Source: Anastrepha obliqua (taxonomy: Eukaryota; Arthropoda; Insecta; Diptera; Tephritidae). Taken from it: a stretch of 64,000 bases of DNA. Within the stretch, counting starts at the first letter, position 1; each line of letters opens with the position of its first letter. Position numbers and translations under genes: made by a program. The notes below the pieces were generated by a model that had not been told where the DNA came from, made no database searches, and worked only from the letters and a program-made list of their open reading frames with translations. The stretch lies in contig NC_072892.1 of the NCBI RefSeq assembly GCF_027943255.1, forward strand, positions 25,009,792-25,073,791, in the 5' to 3' direction. Positions 43,143 through 54,599 of the stretch are shown here, piece by piece.

Positions 43143-44279
43143 TTTTGACGTCAGATCAAAAAGGATCTTTACGCTTCAAACGAATGCCAACTACTGCGAT
43201 CGAGACCTCACATATACACCTTCAAATCACCAGTATATTATTAGAGCGTACACAAAAATAGTATCGGCAGAAAGACCTCTTTTACGAGGGCGGAAACTTA
43301 TTGCCATACCCAATATATTTTTTTCAGATTTGATATAATTTTTTACTAAAAAAAATTGATTTTGAGTGATCGAAATCTTTATTTGTACCTTCATAATTTT
43401 TGCTATTAAGTGGAAAAGTATATATCCGTCAAGTGGTCAATTAAGGAAAAAACCAAAATTTGTGTCCTTTGATACATTTGACCTCAAAAGGATTTTCATA
43501 TATCTACGTATACCTATCTCTACATCAGCGCTACCTAGTGAATCCAAATAGACTCTTAATAAACTGGTAAAAATACATCACAATCGATTTAACGGTTTAT
43601 AACAAACATTCTCACTATTTTAGTAGTAAGTTTCGATTTTTATTTTCAATACTCATCATACGTACATTCACATTTACATCCATACTTGTACATGAGTATC
43701 CGTGCATGTCTGTGTTTGTTTGTGATGGAGGCAGGTAGCTGTTGCCCACGGCTTTCATGAGCAGCATTAAATTGCAGCCAAATTTTATACTTAAATTGTT
43801 TTATATACACACATACATATATACATCTGTATATACATAGCTTGATGTTTATCATCTGGAAGCCACTAGCATGGAAATATAATATATTGTATATGTGTAC
43901 GTACATTAGGCTGGGGCAATTGGTATGTAATAATTTTTCTCGCCTTTGTTTTTAGCACGTTCGGGTTCTACATGAAATTTTAAGAAAAAGTGTTCAGTGG
44001 AGTAGAGAGATAAATCAAATTTCAAACACCCTAAGTTATAAAAAGAAGTTGTCTTTAATTAATACGAAAATTAAGAGGGAGTTATGCAATGAACATAGAA
44101 AGTGGAAAAAATACACCACCTGTTTTTTAAATTCAAAATGAATTGTAAATAAGTTGTTAATTGTAAGCAAAAACAAAAACAAAAACAGCCATGGTTAGAA
44201 AAACATGTTAAAAATTAATTTTCAATTTACATATACAAGGCCTATGCCAAAGATCAACTTTTTGAGCTACAAAAATTAT
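43143..44279. other. No gene recognised
   Basis: Includes a short segment at 43910-44000 (GGCTGGGGCAATT, TTCGGGTTCTACATGAAATT) that looks like a fragment of a dispersed repeat. Otherwise AT-rich. Confidence 0.4.
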
Positions 44280-44640
44280 TTGGTGCTGTTTGCGAAAACG
44301 GAATTCGGAGAAAACGATTCAATCAGGGGTTTCAAGGGCTGTATAACCACTCGGATATTATCACGACAATAAAGTTTACCAGTCTACGATGAGTTGGCCG
44401 CCTTATAAGAGCAAACGAAGCGTACGCACCGAAGAAAATTTTACTGGATTCGGACTGAATAAATGGAGGCAAAGTCAGACCAAAACTTCGATGGTTGGAT
44501 GGCCTAGATCAGGATACCGAGCTATTTTGGTATACGTTGTTGGTGAACTAAAGCGGGAGACCAATTGAATTGGAGGCAAATGTTACAGCAGACTCGGACT
44601 GGGTTGTTGAGCTCACAATGATGACGATGACCCAAAAAAT
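44280..44640 (+). mobile_element. RTE-like retrotransposon C-terminal fragment
   Basis: The + strand reads LLLFAKTEFGENDSIRGF, then RLIRANEAYAPKKILLDSD and KVRPKLRWLDGLDQD, then a WVVELTMM end. The KxxRPKLRWLDGxDxD block is typical of the C-terminus of RTE-like pol proteins. Stops break it. Confidence 0.6.
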
Positions 44641-44824
44641 TGCATACATTTCATTAACTTTTCCTATTACAACATTAAAAAAATACACAGAAAAATGTCT
44701 TCACAACGCCATCCTGGGGTTCTCTAAATAAGAAATAGATATCAAAAATAACTGCAACGTTCTGAAAATTTCCAAGCACAAGTTTGTATTATGAACAAAT
44801 TAACATTCGTAATACTTTAGGTTA

Positions 44825-45110
44825 GGCAGCCGCCGTGGCCAAATGGATTGGAGCGTGACTAACATTCGGAGTATGTAGGTTCGGGTCTCCGTGCGAGAAA
44901 CACGAAAATGAAGAGAAAGTTTTTTCTAAAACCTCCGAGCATAGTTCTGCCATTAAAAAGCTCCTCTTTAAAAATAACTGCAGTTCGGAGTCGGCTTAAA
45001 ACTGTATTTTCTTCCATTTGTGGAACAACATCAAGACATACGCCACAAATAGGAGCAGAAACTCGACCAAATACCTAATAGAAATGTATGCGCCAATTAT
45101 TTATTTATTT
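44825..45110 (+). mobile_element. tRNA-derived SINE, copy 3 (full length)
   Basis: The head GCCGCCGTGGCCAAATGGAT holds an A-box-like TGGCCAAATGG. GGTTCGGGTCTCC near 44879 is the B box. The body includes TTGTGGAACAACATCAAGAC, CGCCACAAATAGGAG and a GCGCCAATTATTTATTTATT tail. TTTAGG occurs on both flanks. Confidence 0.85.
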
Positions 45111-45730
45111 TAGGCTAAGGTGGTTACCACGCTCCATAAGATTGTAGAGGGAGCCAACTTAGGCTTATAGGCATATTGTGATACCAATAGTTTAGACTCA
45201 AGTTACCCCTCTACTTCCCAACATGGTGAAACTACTTCATCTGTACCTAAAATGCTTTGGATGCTAGACATCCAAAGTAGTAAGACCCTAGCGATATCGC
45301 ATTCTTGAAAGAGCGGCGCAGTTACAGAAGAAGTGTTCAAAGATCTTCATCTTTTACTCGCTTATGCAGCTACGACAGAAACCCTATATGTTCCCGTTTG
45401 GCCCAGTACTAATGATGAGGGATCCAGTTCTGTGCTTATTCCTTCTAAGCCAGATGTCTTTAGTTACCATACAAGTGGGCTCCGTGTTCCATCTACAGTT
45501 GGCTTGTGCGAAGTAGAACGATCTGCTTCGGAGCTTGCTTGAATATAAAGATATGCCAACATATTGAGCAGCGTTGACCGATTTAAGATCAGTTTCTCTC
45601 CTAGCCACCTCGTACGCAATGGAATTTTCGGAGATGCTTGTGTGTTCAGGAGCCCAGACAACGTTCGTGGTGTACCGCTTAGTCAGCTCATTTAGAATAT
45701 CAGCTCGCCCCTGAAAGAACCGCCAGGTGA
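45110..45730 (-). mobile_element. Jockey-like retrotransposon RNase H fragment
   Basis: The minus strand reads NVVWAPEHTSISENSIAYEV, ARRETDLKS and GISLYSSKLRSRSFYFAQAN, then KDIWLRRNKHRTGSLIIS. This follows RNase H (WxPxH...N.IA.E.AR.G) into the pol tail, with one frameshift near 45650. Confidence 0.7.
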
Positions 45731-45889
45731 CGCTTTAAGTCAACTTATTTGAGTTCTGTTCCTTTGTTAGGTTGCTACGTCTGTGATTAAGATTTCTACC
45801 AAAATTTAATCGCTATTGCTTAACAATTGTAAAAGTTACGTCGTCTTGAGTAAATCGACCTCTGCACGTGTTTTCGATTTTTTATACTT

Positions 45890-46290
45890 TTAGAAATGGA
45901 TTTGGATTTGCCAAAACGAGTTTGTATTAAATGTTGCTTTAAAAATGGATTCAATGGTGCGAACATCTTAGAAATGTCTAGAAACTGTCGTCATTATCCG
46001 TGAATTTTTGACCAAGAACGAAACAAATTCCATTCAACAGCCATCGAGTTCGCCTGATTTGGCTCCATGCGATTTTTTCTGTTAGTTAAAAAACCACCAT
46101 GCGGAACGCATTTTAGCAGCCGTAAGGAAGTAATGGACAATCGAGGACGGCTCTGATCGCTATACTGAAATCAGAGTTTTATGTTTTGAGAGCTGCACCA
46201 AACGTTGGCATAATAACGCTGCAGTTGATGGGGAGTATTTCGAAGGCGATAATATCACTTTTGTGGAATGAACTCATATTTTGAATTTTC
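45890..46290 (+). mobile_element. Mariner with N-terminus fused to C-terminus
   Basis: The + strand begins LDLPKRVCIKCCFKNGFNGA, a mariner N-terminal helix. It then jumps to SSPDLAPCDFFC and CTKRWHNNAAVDGEYFEGDN, the transposase C-terminus. The central catalytic part is deleted, and a stop interrupts the YSPDLAPCDFF block. Confidence 0.72.
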
Positions 46291-46467
46291 TGAATATATT
46301 CCAGGAACTTTTGGATCAAGCTGGTAGATGCTTGCTATATATGATTGCTACTTCGGAATAAGTATTAATGCGCTGTAAAAATTTTACAACAGCTTGACTA
46401 TTCCAGTTGGTAGTGATCAGTTTTGATGCAACATACGAGTTCCGCACCCACAACGCAGCCCTTTGTA

Positions 46468-47408
46468 AAGGGTTTTTCAATTGGCGCGGGTCGATTTTGG
46501 CGCCCTGTGGCAGCCATTTTGTTTTGGTGACATCTGTCAAATCTTTTGTTTATTATTCAGTTGTTTATGCCAAATCATCATGGCAAGTTACTCGATTGAA
46601 CAGCACGTTCAAATGATAAAACTTTATTATCAAAATGAGTGTTCATTAACGCAAACGTTGGGCGCATTGCGACCATTTTTCGGTAGACGTGGTGGCCCTT
46701 CAAAGTCGACTCTTCAACGTTTGGTGGCCAAATTTGAGACGACCGGGTCAGTAAACAATTAGCCAACACCTGTACGTCCAAGGAACGCAAGATCAGCCGA
46801 GAACATTGCCGCGGTCCGTGAAAGTGTACAGCAGAACCCGAGGCAGTCTATTCCTCGCCGTGCACAAGAGCTTGGCCTTTCGCAGACTTAAACTTGGCGA
46901 ATTTTGCGACGGGACTTGGGCCTACACCCGTACAAGATCCAACTGACCCAGGAGCTCAAAGTTGATGACCATAGACAACGCCGTTTGTTCATTGACTGGG
47001 CCTCGAATCGTTTGGAAGAGAACCCCAGTTTTGGACGAAAATTCATCTTTAGTGACGAGGCTCATGTTTGGATGAATGGCTCTGTTAACAAACTAAATTG
47101 CCGTATATAGGACGACACCAATCCACACCCGGTTCACCAGGTGATAATGCATCCTCAAAAAGTTGCCGTTTGGTGTGGATTTTGGGCCGGCGGCGTCATT
47201 GGTCCGTACTTTTTTGAAAACGACGTTGGTGAGGCGGTCACTGTCAACAGCGAGCGCTACAAAACGATGATAAGCAATATCTTATGGCCCATATTGAACC
47301 ATATGGACCTAGACGACATGTGGTTCCAGCAGGACGGCGCTACGTGTCACACAGCAAACGCCACGATTGACGATTTCAGCATCTACCCGCCCTTATTGAA
47401 AAACCCTT
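46468..47408 (+). mobile_element. DD41D (rosa-type) transposon with C-terminal deletion
   Basis: The end AAGGGTTTTTCAATT at 46468 is mirrored at 47395-47408, with TA on both flanks (46466-46467, 47409-47410). The transposase starts at 46580 (MASYSIEQHVQMIKLYY). It runs through RPRNARSAENIAAVRESVQQ, FSDEAHVWMNGSVNKLNC, VAVWCGFWAGGVIGPYFF and WFQQDGATCHTA, then stops short before the third Asp. Stops at 46760, near 46888 and at 47108 also break it. Confidence 0.87.
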
Positions 47409-47410
47409 TA

Positions 47411-48044
47411 ACTATAAACTCAACTTGCCGTAGACTTAAGGGTAGCCATTGGCCACCACGGATAAGAACGGCTCGGTTAGAATCTGGATCTGCAAGGAAC
47501 GATGTCAAAAAAAAATGTATCCGCCCTAATGCACATACAAACGTATTTATGCACATCTGTTTGGCGAATTCATGCGTGATATGTATCTAGGCTATATGGC
47601 CTATTGGCGCTAAAATAATGCTAAAATGCTCGTCATTAGTCGTCATAAGCAACAGAGATTTTTTCTTCATACATTTTTAGAAAATAAATTCGTGTTGTGA
47701 ATAGGTGAAGATATAATGAATGTGTAATAATAAAAAATATTTGTACTATTTATGCATTGAGTCGATGTGTTCAGCGCTGAACGCATCAGTGTTCTTTGTT
47801 TGTTAAGAGCAGCAATGCACCTGCGCCTATGTTCTTATGTTTGTATGTATGTATGTATGTACGCATCTAAAATGTGCTCGTAATTTGCTTTAATGAAGCA
47901 TTACATTTCTTTGCAATTTGGGATGAAAAAAATTTTTCATGCGAAATATCATTTTCAACTTTTTATACTCTAAGCAATTAAAATTACCTGCATTAATTAG
48001 TCTGCTCATTTTTTCTCGGAAAAAAACTGCATAAAAATATTTAC
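47411..48044. other. No gene recognised
   Basis: Non-coding sequence between two transposons, with a GTATGTAT microsatellite near 47840. Confidence 0.45.
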
Positions 48045-48097
48045 GTCTATATTTAAACAATCTTTTATTTTTCCACATAGTCTTCTTCTAGGCTTAT

Positions 48098-48608
48098 GAG
48101 TCAAACCACGTCAAGTGGGCCCCGAATTTTCCATCAAATTCTCGATTTTAAAATCAAATGCATTTTTGGATAGAGAATTTGTCACATAATAATTGCTGTG
48201 AATAGTTTTTTTTATTTCGCTTCTTGTTTAAGTTATTAACAATTGAATTTTTTTGCATGATATTCTTGTAAAATCAATATCTCAGAAACTGCAATTGATA
48301 ATTTGATGAAATTTATTTCGGTTACCGAAAAATGTTTACTCTACCGATTTAACGTTCAAAGACTGTGTATTTGTTGAAGCAATAAGTTTTAACAATAATT
48401 TTTATCAAAAATTGCAATTATTTTTGCGTTCTTCACGCTCTAAATGGACAATATTACAGTCAGATTAAGCGCACAATGCTCACCTTTAATAATCTGTAAA
48501 AAAAACTTTGTTCATCCAATCCGTTCTGAAGATATCGAATTTTTTGTGAGTCGAGGCACTACGCACGAAAACGAACTTGCATGAACATGGCTGTGCAGAG
48601 TCGTATCC
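48098..48608. repeat. Left inverted arm of the long-TIR transposon
   Basis: Aligns almost without gaps to the complement of 51153-51662; only scattered single mismatches are seen. A second partial copy of the motif CCGTTCTGAAGATATCGA follows just inside at 48607. Confidence 0.92.
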
Positions 48609-48802
48609 GTTCTGAAGATATCGATTTTTTTGTGCAACGCGACGCGCTTCACAGTTGGCCTTGCATTGTCCCATGGGATCATACGCTAAAACGTATAGCA
48701 CTTAAAAAAGACATACAAAAGGATTAAGGATTCAAAAATGAGGTGTTTCATTACTAGAATTTTTATTACATACATCAATATCTACATGAAAACATACAAA
48801 AT

Positions 48803-51065
48803 TTAATTAGTAATAATAGTCTCGAAACAAGATGTGTCCTCGGAGAAGATTTTACTTCGAATCTTTTTGTTACTTGCAGGTTCGAAGTGATGAAATTGCC
48901 GCGTTTTTTTGATAGCTATTGCCTCATTGAAGCGTTTGGAAATTTTTTTTTCATGTGCATCATGATATTTTTGCGAACAAAAAACAAAATCTATCGATTT
49001 AAACGCACCTTTGGCCCACTCGAAAAGAGCTTTAGCATCGCGAATATGATTTCCAGCAACACACTGCATACTTGCTTTTCGAGCTAGTCTTTTAACTGCT
49101 CCGCCGACCCCATCCCAAGCTCCCTTGCCATGGGAAGTCGCGAAGAAATTCCATTCAGCTTCGATTCCGAAATCTTTTTTGTGGTAATATAGGTTCAAAA
49201 AGTTAGATTTATTCTTGTACTGCGATGCAGCTCCATCAGATAAATAAGAGAACTTTTTTATATTTCTGGATCCAAATTTGCTTTTAAGATATTTAACAAG
49301 TCTTGTGTTGAATAAGTGAACCGAACTTGTATCGTGGGTTAGTTTTTCAGAAATGATGACAAGGCTTAAATGATGCTGTTTACCATCGATACAATAGTAA
49401 ATTACATATGGATGAATGGTAACTTGAGTATTTGACCAGTGATGAGCTTGGATCGCATCTTACACTTGAATTGTGTAGTTTTCTGCAAAATCTAACGTGA
49501 CAACGAATTCCCCCATCACTTGCAGTATTTTTCTTTTCAACAAAGTAAGCTGCTTGGGCTTTTGATAAAAAGTCATGCTTTAACACGGATGCTAGATCTT
49601 CGCTTAACTTTTTCAAAAACTCAGCTATCTTATCCGTCGTTTGTAATATACTATATCACAACTGCAAAAAAAGTGTACAAGAAATTGCACTGCTAATTCA
49701 TTTAAAATTTTTTAGTTACCGATCAGTGTTGATCCATTGAGTAAACGTGACTTCTTCAACGTTATTTTTAGTCAATATTTCTTGCAGTTCATCAATGATC
49801 GGGGCCACTCCAGAACATTTTTTACATTCCCCAAAATAACAAACTGACGTTGATATTTTGCACACAGCACGCTTTATGTAATCGCCCATAGATTCTTTAA
49901 AGGCGATCTTACGTGTGCAAAGTTCTTGCTTGATTCCATATATTTTTAGAGCCACATTTTGATGTATTTTGCAAACACATATGTACATTGTGCGTGCCGT
50001 TTTGGTCTGCAAGAATACATTGATGGGGTCTGAGGTATCGAAATCTTGATAAACCAATCTGAATGTCAGGATACTCTATTTTAAAGTGTTCATATAAATC
50101 CACCAAATTGTAAAGTAACAGTCTCTTCTGCGGTTTCAATTTCTTTCCATTTTCATAAACAGTTACACAATCTTTCATTCCAGGTAACAACCTGCTGCAA
50201 TAGTCTGATAAATAGAAAGCTTTAACTTTTTCAATAGTCGAGCTCGGAATACGTTTTCCACGCTTCTTATCAGGCACAGATCCAACCCCCCTTTTCTTTT
50301 TCAATTGTTTGGCTTTTGATGCCATCCTTTTCGAAATACTAAATGTTTCACGCATTTGTTTCGATGTTACCTCATCTGGTACCGTTGTTAAAATTTGAAT
50401 TTTATCATTTGTATTTTTTTTCTGACGTAAAGCAGACTTTATATTCTCCACAAATGCTGAATTCAATTTTTTTTTCCTTGTTGAATATTAACTCTCGCGG
50501 TATTTATTTTTTTCGTTGATGATTTCTACTATTATCTCTGTGACATTCATATCACTTAATTTTGAAAAACGTCGTTTTTTTATTGGCGGTTCACCAAGTT
50601 CCTGTAAAATATTGTTCACCTTTTCTAATTTTAGGTTATTCTGAATTTCCTGGTTTTCAAAATTAGCTTCACTATCCGAACATTCTTCTGCATCACAGGA
50701 ATCTTCAGACTCATCGTTTTCTGCTCCTTGGCCAGCACTAGAAAAAATTAATCAAAATTTTCTGTCACAAATTTTGAGAACTAATTGACTTTATTTGCCT
50801 AAATAATAACTATTCAATGCACAATATATGTATATAAATATCAAGATTATACCCACTGTGGACTTGGACGTATATACGCTGCACTTTCAGTAACACTTCC
50901 ATCTCTATATATCTTCATACGACATGATTTGTAAATGTATTTACCGATATATTGCTTGAATTTTACATCCCAGTGAGCGGTTATTTGGAATAAATTATGA
51001 CGTACGTAATTATGACCTTTTTTCCCCAACGGATTGCAACACTCATCAGGTCGAACCATTTTCAT
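48803..51065 (-). pseudogene. Transposase gene of the long-TIR element (introns, two stops, two frameshifts)
   Basis: Proposed exons on the minus strand are 51065-50857, 50737-49715 and 49650-48803. The donors GTGGGT and GTAACT and the acceptors TTTTTCTAG and GATATAG keep the phase. The N-terminus has a Cys-Cys/His patch (PDECCNPLGKKGH). The middle reads KVKAFYLSDYCSRLLPG, KPQKRLLLYNLVDLYEHFK and SRFRYLRPHQCILA, then GTHNV-CVCKIHQNVAL. The core reads EFVVTLDFAENYTIQV, SYLSDGAASQYKNKSNFL and AEWNFFATSHGKGAWDGVGG. The Asp and Glu of these blocks are candidate DDE residues (inference). Defects are TAA at 50488-50490 and 49460-49462 and frame changes near 49990 and 49510. I recall proteins with the HGK..DG.GG block from cnidarian and insect genomes, but no superfamily name is asserted. 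Confidence 0.8.
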
Positions 51066-51152
51066 AACAATACATAATAATTTTTTTCTAACCTCAAAGC
51101 ACAGACAGCATACTACTAATCACAGCACACTGACACTAGAAGTTGCGGCGAC

Positions 51153-51662
51153 TGTACGACTCTGCAAAGCCATGTTCATGCAAGTTCGTTTTCGTGCGTA
51201 GTGCCTCGACTCACAAAAAATTCGATATCTTCAGAACGGATTGGATGAACAAAGTTTTTTTTACAGATTATTAAAGGTGAGCATTGTGCGCTTAATCTGA
51301 CTGTAATATTGTCCATTTAGAGCGTGAAGAACGCAAAAATAATTGCGATTTTTGATAAAAATTATTGTTAAAACTTATTGCTTCAACAAATACACAGTCT
51401 TTGAACGTTAAATCGGTAGAGTAAACATTTTTCGGTAACCGAAATAAATTTCATCAAATTATCAATTGTAGTTTCTGAGATATTGATTTTACAAGAATAT
51501 CATGCAAAAAAATTCAATTGTTAATAACTTAAACAAGAAGCGAAATAAAAAAAAACTATTCACAGCAATTATTATGTGACAAATTCTCTATCCAAAAATG
51601 CATTTGATTTTAAAATCGAGAATTTGATGGAAAATTCGGGGCCCACTTTACGTCGTTTGACT
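51153..51662. repeat. Right inverted arm of the long-TIR transposon
   Basis: Complement of 48098-48608. The transposase ATG at 51065 lies about 90 bp inside this arm, so the arm may carry the promoter. Confidence 0.92.
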
Positions 51663-52136
51663 CTTATACATTTCATTCAACGCTGTTTTTTACCATAGTT
51701 TGTTGACCGCCTCTGAATTATAGGATTTGTTCAAATCTTAAAAATAGCCATTCGTTTCTGCCAACACCTTTACGTTTGAATAAAATCTTTTTCCCGCCAG
51801 TTATTTTTTCAATGGGGAACAAATTGTAGTCCGAGGAACTCAATGGAGTTCTGGAGCTTGGATTATAAGAGGGATGTGAAACGAGTTGGAACTCTATTTC
51901 CATTAATTTTGCGATCACAACTGCTGAGGCGTGAGTTGATGCGTTGTCGTGATGGAAAGGGAAAATCACTCGACTTTCTCGTTTCAAAGGAAAGGGCAAA
52001 CACAAAGAAATAAACCGATCTGTATGAAACTTGGTGTGTGTTCTTCCAAGAGAGGCTACTAACTAAACATAACCTTGATACGCGCCAGTAATGCCATCTC
52101 GCTGACTTTGCACATACTTTTCAAATACCCCTCCTA

Positions 52137-52638
52137 ATTGATCAGTTAATTGTTTTTTTGTTTTGTCTTATTCAAAATAAACTTTTTTCATATAAAACCA
52201 GCAGTCTAGTAGAAATTATTTATTTCTTGGAAGTTAATTTGAATAATAGCGATTTTAAGAGAAAGGTTACAATTTTTTAGGGTTTCAAATAAACATTCAT
52301 CGATTACTTTGCACAGCCATTAATACTTCACTAAAAGTGCCCCTTTTTGTCTTATTCTTAGTGAAACATTAAAACTGTGGGGTAAGCGGCTGAGAACATA
52401 ATTTTGGGGGATAAACACTTCCAACTCGAAGGCAACAAAACACTGCCTTGGTTTTATTAGGGTGGTGTCCTACGGTCCATCTAACAATCGATATTTTGCA
52501 CATTTAAATCGGTAGTCATGTTACGAACCATTTTGGCGCTGGAAATTGTCCACCTTAGTGCAGCAATTTGATCTCATCTTGCTAATAAATAAATATACAA
52601 ATTTTAGTTCACCACAAAAAATTGAGTTTTATTTCTTA
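52137..52638. other. No gene recognised
   Basis: AT-rich non-coding sequence between two mobile elements. Confidence 0.45.
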
Positions 52639-52940
52639 CTAGCTTATACCCGTGAGTTTCATGTTTGGATTCTATCAAGAAGTATGCAATGTAAATAAAT
52701 AAAACAACTTTAACTATTTTAAGTCAGTTAAGGTATTATTTAAAACGATCGGATATACGACATTTTTTGTTATATTATTTTGAGTATAAATAAAAAGGTT
52801 TTTCGGTGCGCCAACTCTGGAGCAGACTACATATAATTGGCCATGGGTAAAACACGAGTTGGTTAGATTGCTGGACTGTTTACTTACCGATAAAGCTTTA
52901 CCAATAAGAGAATGCATTCAATTCAGCAATACCTCTACCG
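52639..52940 (-). mobile_element. Helitron 3' end with Pif1-like helicase C-terminus
   Basis: The minus strand at 52917-52714 reads SCFTHGQLYVVCSRVGAPKN, LFIYTQ and TKNVVYPIVL, which is the last conserved block of Pif1-type helicase (motif VI region) in Helitron RepHel proteins. About 75 nt past the stop the minus strand reads CACGGGTATAAGCTAG followed by T, which fits a Helitron 3' terminus (CTAG, T target). The terminal hairpin is weak. Confidence 0.75.
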
Positions 52941-53089
52941 TTGATATTATAAATTCGTTTCTATATCAAATGGTCTAACCCCCATTTTTCTCTAAGCTCA
53001 TATTTTTTCTAGGAGTACTAAATATTATACTAACTTCATTAAACTTTTTACCAATTTTTGCTATTTTCCGATAAATGCGTCCAGTGATA

Positions 53090-53570
53090 TGCAGTATGAA
53101 AAATCCCATTTGTATAGGAGGTGTCACGCCCCATTTCTAGTTATCACCAGTTTTCATGCAGGTGTTAGGTATTAACCTCATATAATCTCTTACCAAATTT
53201 CAGTTGTCTAGCCCAAATACTTCCGGAGATATGGACAATGAAAAATTGCATTTATATGGGAGGTGCCAAGCCCCCTTTTTCGTTTTTCTCAGTTTTCTTG
53301 GAGGTGTTAGGGATTAATCTCATATAACCCCTTCCCAAATTTCATTGGTCTAGCCTAAATACTTCCAGAAATACGGACTGTTAAAAATTCCATTTGTATG
53401 GGAGGTGCCACGCGCGCTATATATATCAAAATATTTTTTAGTCCATGACCATCCCGGTAAGGTATCCAGTTCGTGTTTCAAATTTGGTTACGATCGGTTT
53501 ATGCGTTTAGGACGCAAGTCGATCTATAGATACATACATAATTTGAATTTTATATATATAGATTATTATT
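53090..53570. repeat. Tandem repeat of about 140 bp, 2.5 units
   Basis: The block TTTGTATAGGAGGTGTCACG (then GGAGGTGCCAAGC, then GGGAGGTGCCACGC) recurs about every 140 bp. Each is followed by GGTGTTAGG...TCATATAA and TTTCAnTTGTCTAGCC. The array ends ATCGGTTTATGCG...ATAGATACATACAT. Probably part of a non-autonomous mobile element. Confidence 0.75.
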
Positions 53571-54290
53571 ATTGATTGACTGTTTGTGCACTGTGACCTC
53601 AATAGATTTATTGTGCAGCTATGTAGCCTACTCGAACAGTTTTAAGCTATTAATAAATCCTAAAACTGCTGTAGGCTTAATTTCTACGAGGAGGTTCGGA
53701 TTTATAGCCCCATTTCACAGGTAATTTAATCTGCGTCGTGCCACTGCTGGGCAGTCGCATAGAACGTGTTCTGCCGTTGTGCCTCTTTGCAGAGTCTACA
53801 GGAATCGTTTTCTATCACATCTATCTTTTTCATGTGATAATTAAGTTTACTGTGTCGTGTTAGTAGTTCAGTCTAAAGTTTTATGTCATTTCTGCTTAGA
53901 TTGAGGATTGCTTCTGCCTTTATCCATTCTGAAGCTATAAGTCTTTTCGATTGCCGCATGCCCGATTGAGCTCTCCAGTGATCGATTAGGCCTCGTTGTT
54001 CCTGCTCACGTAGAAAGGGACTTTTGAAGCTTTTAGAAAGGTTCAGGACCTATGAAAGGAGTGTTTGCCCCCTTTTTTGCCAAACTGTCCGCAATTTCAT
54101 TCCCTTCCTGTCCCTCATGTCTCGGAACCCACATCAAGGTAACAAAGTTTCTTGATGCTAGGGTGTTGAGGATTTTAAAATATTCCCAGACCAACCTTGA
54201 TTGGAATGAGAAGCGATTTTAGAGCTGCTTGACTGTCAGAGAGAATGTTTATATTGGCACCGCGCGTGTCACTCCGTATATATTTGAGTT
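53570..54290 (-). mobile_element. Retrotransposon RNase H remnant, heavily decayed
   Basis: On the minus strand, ANINILSDSQAALKSL near 54260 and a degenerate WxPRHEGQEGNEIADSLAKK-like block near 54100 identify RNase H. The tail blocks down to about 53600 are scattered over three frames. Confidence 0.6.
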
Positions 54291-54599
54291 TTATTCATTC
54301 TGTATCTTATTCAAAGATAGGCTTGCATTTGAACCAGCCTAGACACAATGTGAACTAAGCTTTTTTCATGAAGAGTTACTCCATTTTAGCAACATCATAA
54401 GCGACGAAATATGATAACCAATCGCATGCCAAAGAGTAAATTACTAGATGTTTTTAGCCTAAAAGTCTAGGCGAAAACTAAAGGCTTAGTAATAAGATAT
54501 CCTAAGCCTTGGTTATGCTTAGGCGATAGTGCATCTTAGTTGAAAGTTTCTGCAAGCCAAAAAAATAAAATATGTAAAATAGCAAACTTATAGCTAAAG

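Larger units (their letters stand above)
48098..51662 (-). mobile_element. 3.6-kb DNA transposon with about 510-bp inverted arms
   Basis: Both ends read GTTTGACT/AGTCAAAC, and the arms (48098-48608 and 51153-51662) are near-identical inverted copies. CTTAT flanks both sides (48093-48097, 51663-51667), a likely 5-bp target duplication. The decayed transposase gene is on the minus strand. I could not place it in a named superfamily. Confidence 0.9.
48045..52134 (-). mobile_element. Mariner copy split by the 3.6-kb long-TIR transposon
   Basis: 48045-48097 (CTTTTATTTTTCCACATAG) aligns with 12915-12945 of the mariner at 12846-13499. 51663-52134 continues the alignment on the other side. The right part reads on the minus strand FHHDNASTHASAVVIAKLME and DYNLFPIEK, with a degenerate SYNPSSRTP for the usual YSPDLAP. 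The right TIR ends at 52134 with TA. The left TIR was not found. Confidence 0.75.

Noticed and set aside
44825..44900. A functional tRNA gene
   Set aside because: A- and B-box-like blocks occur but no closing acceptor stem; the same head recurs in other SINE copies.
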